DNA of 64,000 nt from Mesorhizobium sp. (GTDB lineage: Bacteria > Pseudomonadota > Alphaproteobacteria > Rhizobiales > Rhizobiaceae): positions 78,230 to 142,229 of the forward strand of contig SAKE01000016.1 of the NCBI GenBank assembly GCA_004017275.1. The letters are read 5' to 3'. This document shows positions 60,115 to 64,000 of the stretch, piece after piece. The translations under genes were made by a program, and so were the position numbers. The notes beneath the pieces were generated by a model. That model searched no databases, had not been told where the DNA came from, and worked only from the letters and a program-made list of their open reading frames with translations. Each line of letters opens with the position of its first letter. Positions within the stretch are counted from its first letter, which is position 1.

Positions 60115-60213
60115 TTGAATATATTCAAGACCTTCATGACATCGGCAGCCTTACTGTCGGCGGTTTTCCTGTTGGCGGGTTGCGGACACGGGCTGATCAA
60201 CCGGTTGATCTAA
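60115..60213 (+). CDS. Small lipoprotein, entericidin-like
   Basis: 32 residues from TTG 60115 (AGGGG about 9 bases upstream), or 25 from ATG 60136. The sequence NIFKTFMTSAALLSAVFLLAGCGHG holds a lipoprotein signal with lipobox LAGC. The mature part is only about 10 residues. It is like entericidin-type peptides in shape, but with no sequence support beyond the signal. Confidence 0.5.
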   Translation: MNIFKTFMTSAALLSAVFLLAGCGHGLINRLI

Positions 60214-60245
60214 TCTCGAGTCTCGCTGTCGCCGTTCAGGCGCGA

Positions 60246-60947
60246 TCAGGCATCGTCATTCACCACCTTGCGTCGCTGCAGAAGCCGCGCCGCAAGCCAG
60301 CACAGCATCGCCCAGGCGAAGCCCGCACACCAGCCAGCCAGTACATCCGACGGCCAGTGCACGCCGAGATAGACGCGGCTGGTGCCGACCAGCAGCGTCG
60401 TCAGCACCGCCAGCGACAAGACATAGATCTTCGTGGTTTGCCCATTCAGGAAGCGCGATGCCAGCGAGCCGAGCGTGAGGTAGGTCACCGCCGACAGCAT
60501 GGCGTGACCGCTCGGAAAGGACAGCGAGGTTTCGCTGACCAGATGCGAAACGAGTTCGGGCCGCGGCCGGTCGACGCCGACTTTCAGCAGGCTCGACAAC
60601 ACCTGGCCGCCCGCCACCGCGACGAAGATGAGCAGTGCCGTTGCGGGCCGGCGGATCAACAGAAAATAGACGATCGTCGCCGCCGTGATCAGCACCAACA
60701 CGGCTGAGCTGCCGAGGCTGGTGATGTCGCGCATCGCACCCTCCAGCCAGAGCGGGCCGATCGGCACTCCCGGCTGGCCCGGCTGGCGGAAGGCGAGCAG
60801 TATTTCGGTGTCGAAGGCGTGCGGCGTGGCGGCCCGCGCCACCTCCATCAACTCCACCAAACCCCACAGGCCGGCGGCGATGACCAAACCGGCCAGCAGC
60901 ACCGGGAATTCGACCCGATTGAGCAGCGCGTTCGCGGCGTTCTTCAT
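60246..60947 (-). CDS. PAP2-family membrane phosphatase
   Basis: 233 residues from ATG 60947. The three catalytic motifs are KVGVDRPRP, SFPSGHAM, and SRVYLGVHWPSD, giving the conserved lysine, arginine and histidines. About six helices. It may dephosphorylate undecaprenyl pyrophosphate or phosphatidic acid on the periplasmic side. It is 14 bases after the mini-EamA gene, so the two form an operon. Confidence 0.92.
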   Translation of the reverse strand: MKNAANALLNRVEFPVLLAGLVIAAGLWGLVELMEVARAATPHAFDTEILLAFRQPGQPGVPIGPLWLEGAMRDITSLGSSAVLVLITAATIVYFLLIRRPATALLIFVAVAGGQVLSSLLKVGVDRPRPELVSHLVSETSLSFPSGHAMLSAVTYLTLGSLASRFLNGQTTKIYVLSLAVLTTLLVGTSRVYLGVHWPSDVLAGWCAGFAWAMLCWLAARLLQRRKVVNDDA

Positions 60948-60961
60948 CGGCAATTCGCCCG

Positions 60962-61303
60962 TTACAACCTGCCTTGCAGATAGGGTCCAAGTGTGATCAG
61001 CGCCACGGCGGCGATTGCCAGCATGATGCCGGTCGCCTGCAGCGCATTGACGCGCTCGCCGAAGAAGACCAGTGCTACGACATTCACCGAGACCAGCTGG
61101 ATGACGGCAGACAGGCTGAACGACACCGACATACCGAATTCGCGGATCAGCCGCAGCATGATCAGATTGCCCAGCGAATAGAGCGCCAGCGTCAGCGCGA
61201 TCTTGCCCAGGCTCGGCGCCATGCCCCATTGCTTGGCGGCCGTCGCCGCCAGCAGGAAGATCACCGTCGAAAAGCCGAGCTGCAGCAATCCCGAAAAACT
61301 CAA
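60962..61303 (-). CDS. Mini-EamA/SMR-like membrane protein
   Basis: 113 residues with four predicted helices (FSTVIFLLAATAA, IALTLALYSLGNLIMLRLI, SVNVVALVFFGERVNAL, AVALITLGPY). The size and SLSAVIQLVSVNVVALVFFGERV stretch resemble ArnE/ArnF or SMR half-transporters. Placed with PAP2, it may flip a lipid-linked phosphate. The substrate is unknown. Confidence 0.82.
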   Translation of the reverse strand: MSFSGLLQLGFSTVIFLLAATAAKQWGMAPSLGKIALTLALYSLGNLIMLRLIREFGMSVSFSLSAVIQLVSVNVVALVFFGERVNALQATGIMLAIAAVALITLGPYLQGRL

Positions 61304-61424
61304 CGTCCCGTCCCCTCTCGAAGCGGCTCCCGCCGCGTGTTTCGGACGTTGTTTCCGAAGCGCGCTGGGACGTCAAGCGACCTCGGCCAAACGTTGCTCT
61401 TGGCAACGGCAAGACGGAGGGTCA

Positions 61425-62864
61425 ATGTACAGCTATCGCCCAGTTTGTCGATTGAAGGGCGGTCAGGGGTTCAAGATTCGTATTGTTCAAAACCTGGTGC
61501 GCCGCTGGAGCGAACTTTCTCTTGCCCTGCAATTCGTCGTTGCCGGCGGCTTTGGCCTGCTGGCCGTCATGCTGGTGGTGGGCGCCTGGGTGACGGCGCA
61601 GATCCGGGAGGGCGTCATCCGCAATTCAGCCGCCACGACGGCTCTCTATGTCGACAGCGTGATTGCGCCGCTGCTGCCCGACCTGCGCAAGGACCAGGAA
61701 CTCAGCGACTCAGTCAAGCGGGCGCTGGATGAGACACTTGGCCAGGGCGCGCTTGGCAAGCGCCTCGAATCGTTCATCCTCTGGCGTCGCGACGGCACGA
61801 TTCTCTATGCGAAGGAGGCGGCCCTGATCGGCCGCCGCTTCGATCCGAGCGACAATCTGCGTTCCGCCTTCGAAGGCAATGTCGTCGCCGAATTCAATAC
61901 GTTCGATAACGATGAAGGTGAGGAGAAGGCTTCCAGCCTGCCATTGCTGGAGATCTACAATCCCGTGCGCGAGCCCTGGTCCGGCGAGGTGGTGGCCGTC
62001 ACCGAACTCTACGAGATCGCCGACGACTTCCAGGCCACACTGGCTTCCGCTCTGCGGTCGAGCTGGCTGATCGTGGCCGGCGCGACCCTGGCGGCATTCC
62101 TGCTCCTGTCGGGCATCGTCCTGCGCGGCAGCCGCACCATCGACGATCAGCGCGGCGCGCTGCGCCGCCAGGTGTCGGAGCTACAGGGGCTGGTGACACA
62201 AAACAGCGCCTTGCGGCTGCGCGTACAGCGGGCCTCCCGCCGCGCCACCGCACTCAACGAAAGATATCTGCGCCGCATCGGCGCCGATCTCCATGACGGT
62301 CCGGCCCAACTCGTGGCCCTGGCGGCGCTGCGCATGGACAGTCCGATATTTTCCGGCGACGGCCATTCGGGCGAAAGCCGCTCGACCGAGGTCGCGATGA
62401 TCCGTAAGACGCTGGAGGACGCGCTACGCGAAATACGCGGTATCTGCACCGGGCTCGTCCTGCCGCAGATTGAGACGGCTGCCGCAACGGACATTCTGCG
62501 GCTGGCCGTCAACGAACACGAGCAAAGGACGGGGACGTCGGTGACGCTCACGCTGGCCGGACAGCTGCCCGAGCCCGGCGCCTCCGAGAAGATCAGCATC
62601 TATCGTTTCGTGCAGGAAGGGCTAAACAACGCCTATCGCCACGGGCGGGGCAAGGATCAAGCGGTGAGTGCCGGAATGAAAGGTGGCAGGCTTTGTGTTG
62701 AAGTATCGGACGCCGGGCCAGGCTTCGATCCGGCACGGGTCGAGGGCCTCGGGCTCGCCGGCCTCAGAGAGCGGGTCGAAAGCATTGGTGGCCAATTCGA
62801 AACCTTGACCGGACCGCAAGGCACGCGTTTGGTGATCCGTCTATCGATCGAGGAGCAAGCATGA
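61425..62864 (+). CDS. Sensor histidine kinase (HisKA_3/NarX-like)
   Basis: 479 residues from ATG 61425, with GGAGG upstream. Two helices (about 35-60 and 212-232) bracket a periplasmic sensor domain of about 150 residues. The phosphorylated histidine is H290 in GADLHDGPAQ. The ATPase has N402 in FVQEGLNNAYRHG, DAGPGFD at 429-435 and GLGLAGLRER at 441-450. It phosphorylates the response regulator in the next gene, whose start overlaps by 4 bases. Confidence 0.94.
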   Translation: MYSYRPVCRLKGGQGFKIRIVQNLVRRWSELSLALQFVVAGGFGLLAVMLVVGAWVTAQIREGVIRNSAATTALYVDSVIAPLLPDLRKDQELSDSVKRALDETLGQGALGKRLESFILWRRDGTILYAKEAALIGRRFDPSDNLRSAFEGNVVAEFNTFDNDEGEEKASSLPLLEIYNPVREPWSGEVVAVTELYEIADDFQATLASALRSSWLIVAGATLAAFLLLSGIVLRGSRTIDDQRGALRRQVSELQGLVTQNSALRLRVQRASRRATALNERYLRRIGADLHDGPAQLVALAALRMDSPIFSGDGHSGESRSTEVAMIRKTLEDALREIRGICTGLVLPQIETAAATDILRLAVNEHEQRTGTSVTLTLAGQLPEPGASEKISIYRFVQEGLNNAYRHGRGKDQAVSAGMKGGRLCVEVSDAGPGFDPARVEGLGLAGLRERVESIGGQFETLTGPQGTRLVIRLSIEEQA

Positions 62865-63523
62865 CTGGTGTCATTCGCATCGCCATTATCGACGATCATC
62901 CCCTCTTTCGCGAAGGTGTGACGCGCAGCCTGTCGGAGATCGGAGGCTTCGAGATGGTTGGCGAGGGTGCCACGGCGCAGGATGCCGAGCGCCTCGCCGC
63001 GACGGTGCGACCCGACATATTACTGCTCGATATCTCCATGCCGGGCGGCGGCCTGGCCGCGGTTGCGGGCATCCTCGCCGGCCATCCCGACCAGAAGATC
63101 GTCATGCTGACCGTTTCGGAAGCCAATGCCGATGTGACCATGGCCCTGAATGCAGGGGTGTGCGGCTATGTCCTCAAAGGTATCGGATCGCGCGCGCTTG
63201 CCGACATCCTGCGCAACGTGGCGGCCGGTGAGAGCTATCTTTCGCCGACGCTGTCGGCCCGATTGCTTTCGGATCTCCAGTCCCAGCAACCGACCAACGG
63301 CATAGCTGATCGGCTGCGGCAACTCACCGAGCGGCAGACCGAAATCCTGCGGCTGGTGGCCGAGGGGCTGAGCAACAAGGAAGTCGCCTTGCGACTGGAC
63401 CTGCAGGAGAAGACCGTCAAGCATCACATGACCGGCGTGCTGTCGAAACTCAATGTGCGAAACCGCACCGAAGCAGCCTTGGTGATGCGTGAGGCGCGCG
63501 ACCGCGACAGGAACCGTACTTGA
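62861..63523 (+). CDS. NarL/LuxR-family response regulator
   Basis: 220 residues. The receiver domain has acidic D11-D12, phosphoacceptor D57 (DILLLDISMP), T84 and K106 (GYVLKG). The LuxR-type helix-turn-helix is at about 150-210 (TERQTEILRLVAEGLSNKEVALRLDLQEKTVKHHMTGVLSKLNVRNRTEA). It is coupled to the kinase. Targets are unknown. Confidence 0.95.
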   Translation: MTGVIRIAIIDDHPLFREGVTRSLSEIGGFEMVGEGATAQDAERLAATVRPDILLLDISMPGGGLAAVAGILAGHPDQKIVMLTVSEANADVTMALNAGVCGYVLKGIGSRALADILRNVAAGESYLSPTLSARLLSDLQSQQPTNGIADRLRQLTERQTEILRLVAEGLSNKEVALRLDLQEKTVKHHMTGVLSKLNVRNRTEAALVMREARDRDRNRT

Positions 63524-63610
63524 CAGTTCAGCGCTTCAACCAAACCTGAACCGCTCCAGGGACTTCAGTCATCGCGGTGCCGGAAATCGCGGCGCCGGCC
63601 CGGAAACGAG

Positions 63611-63640
63611 GTCACCTCCGCCGGGGGCGGCGGAGGTGAC
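63611..63640. terminator. Hairpin between convergent genes
   Basis: GTCACCTCCGCC pairs fully with GGCGGAGGTGAC across a GGGGGC loop. It lies between the response regulator stop (63523) and the partial Gly-rich gene stop (63673). No T run follows, so it may be a bidirectional pause or terminator. Confidence 0.6.
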
Positions 63641-63672
63641 ATGTGAAGCCGGCCGTTGCCTGTTGGCAAGCT

Positions 63673-64000
63673 TCACAAGGCCTTGAGACGGCTGACATCG
63701 GCCGGGGTGGCCTGGCGGTCGATGATCGTGCGACCGAGCGCGTCCTTCATGCTGAAACGACCGTTCTCCAGCTTTTCCGTTATGCCGTCAGGATGCCGGA
63801 CTGTGACCTTGTTGCCTGTCACCTCGACCTTGTCGCCGGTCGTGGCATTGACATGACCCGCGCCCTTGCCGTGATTGGATCCCGATTTGCCGTTGTTGCC
63901 GCTGTTGCCGTTCCCGTTGCTGTTGCCGCTATTTCCGCCGCTGCTGTTACCGCCGCTGTTGCCGCCACCGGAATTGCCGCCGCCACCGCCGCCACCGCCG
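63673..64000 (-). CDS. Gly/Asn-rich protein (partial, 5' end off window)
   Basis: The stop is at 63673 and the frame is open to the window edge. The visible N-terminal end is Gly-rich (GGGGGNSGG...NSNGNGNSGNNG), a low-complexity repeat, followed by SNHGKGAGHVNATTGDKVEVTGNKVTVRHPDGITEKLENG. The C-terminal 60 residues look folded (KVTVRHPDGITEKLENGRFSMKDALGRTIIDRQATPADVSRLKAL). Likely secreted or surface-linked. No known domain. Confidence 0.7.
   Translation of the reverse strand, partial: GGGGGGGGNSGGGNSGGNSSGGNSGNSNGNGNSGNNGKSGSNHGKGAGHVNATTGDKVEVTGNKVTVRHPDGITEKLENGRFSMKDALGRTIIDRQATPADVSRLKAL

Noticed and set aside
63901..64000. GCC/GTT-rich tract as a tandem DNA repeat or CRISPR-like array
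   Set aside because: The pattern is explained by Gly/Asn codons of an open reading frame on the minus strand; no fixed-length repeat or spacer is present.

Overview
The window is a chromosomal segment of a high-GC alphaproteobacterium of the order Hyphomicrobiales (Rhizobiales), most likely Mesorhizobium or a close relative. The pointers are the overall gene style and codon use, an Irr-type iron box in front of an mbfA-like gene, a TAXI-TRAP plus DUF1850 set, a Ku/LigD pair of the PE-ligase-polymerase kind, and many intergenic palindromic repeats of the type seen in this group. Genus is inferred from familiarity, not from a search. No phage, integrase, transposase, CRISPR array or rRNA gene was seen. 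One tRNA-Leu(CAG) gene is present.

Layout. 1-3.8 kb: a partial iron-sulfur protein, two tandem secreted six-cysteine paralogues of unknown function, a UBP-type zinc finger gene, and a cyclic-nucleotide-binding/thioredoxin-reductase-like gene broken by one in-frame stop codon. 3.9-20 kb is mostly housekeeping: tRNA-Leu, the run glk-ABC exporter-dapB-gpmA, mepA, the run GST-queG-SDR, uppP, rsmI-yraN, and the run rph-VOC-rdgB-hemW. 20.4-25.9 kb: hrcA with a small coiled-coil partner, a PQQ-type sugar dehydrogenase, a LysE exporter, cysK and a GST. 25.9-28 kb: an ECF42-type sigma factor with two duplicated DGPF/YCII genes, each copy carrying its own ECF-like promoter. 28.2-31.9 kb: a TAXI-type TRAP transporter with a DUF1850 protein. 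32.6-36 kb: the Ku/LigD end-joining pair. 36.2-39.1 kb: an ArsR regulator divergent from a DUF1127-NIPSNAP-monooxygenase operon, then an iron-regulated membrane ferritin. 40.8-46 kb: a TetR-controlled HlyD/ABC-2 exporter operon, divergent from a CYTH-CHAD polyphosphate pair. 46.2-50.6 kb: a papain-like hydrolase, a class III cyclase, a truncated dienelactone hydrolase remnant, an XRE regulator and a secreted beta-propeller. 50.9-57.8 kb: an arabinoside uptake and hydrolysis locus (ABC importer, GH51 enzyme, HTH regulator). 57.9-64 kb: a SulP transporter with an XRE regulator, a tiny lipoprotein, a PAP2 phosphatase with a mini-EamA protein, a two-component system, and a partial Gly/Asn-rich protein.

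Many neighbours are translationally coupled by ATGA or GTGA overlaps, so operons can be read directly. Regulatory DNA is unusually legible. There are two copies of a TGTCGA-N17-CGAC promoter, an 11-bp-arm palindromic Irr box, a perfect 26-bp palindrome before tetR, TATC-N9-GATA sites in the arabinoside locus, and a 22-bp-period direct repeat between rph and hrcA. Several intergenic spaces are filled by long inverted repeats (perfect arms up to 35 bp) placed at gene ends.

I found no clear new defence or mobile system. The best leads for something undescribed are the six-cysteine secreted pair, the duplicated ECF42/DGPF cassette with matching promoters, the zinc finger and broken reductase pair, and the arabinoside locus with its own operator-like motif.
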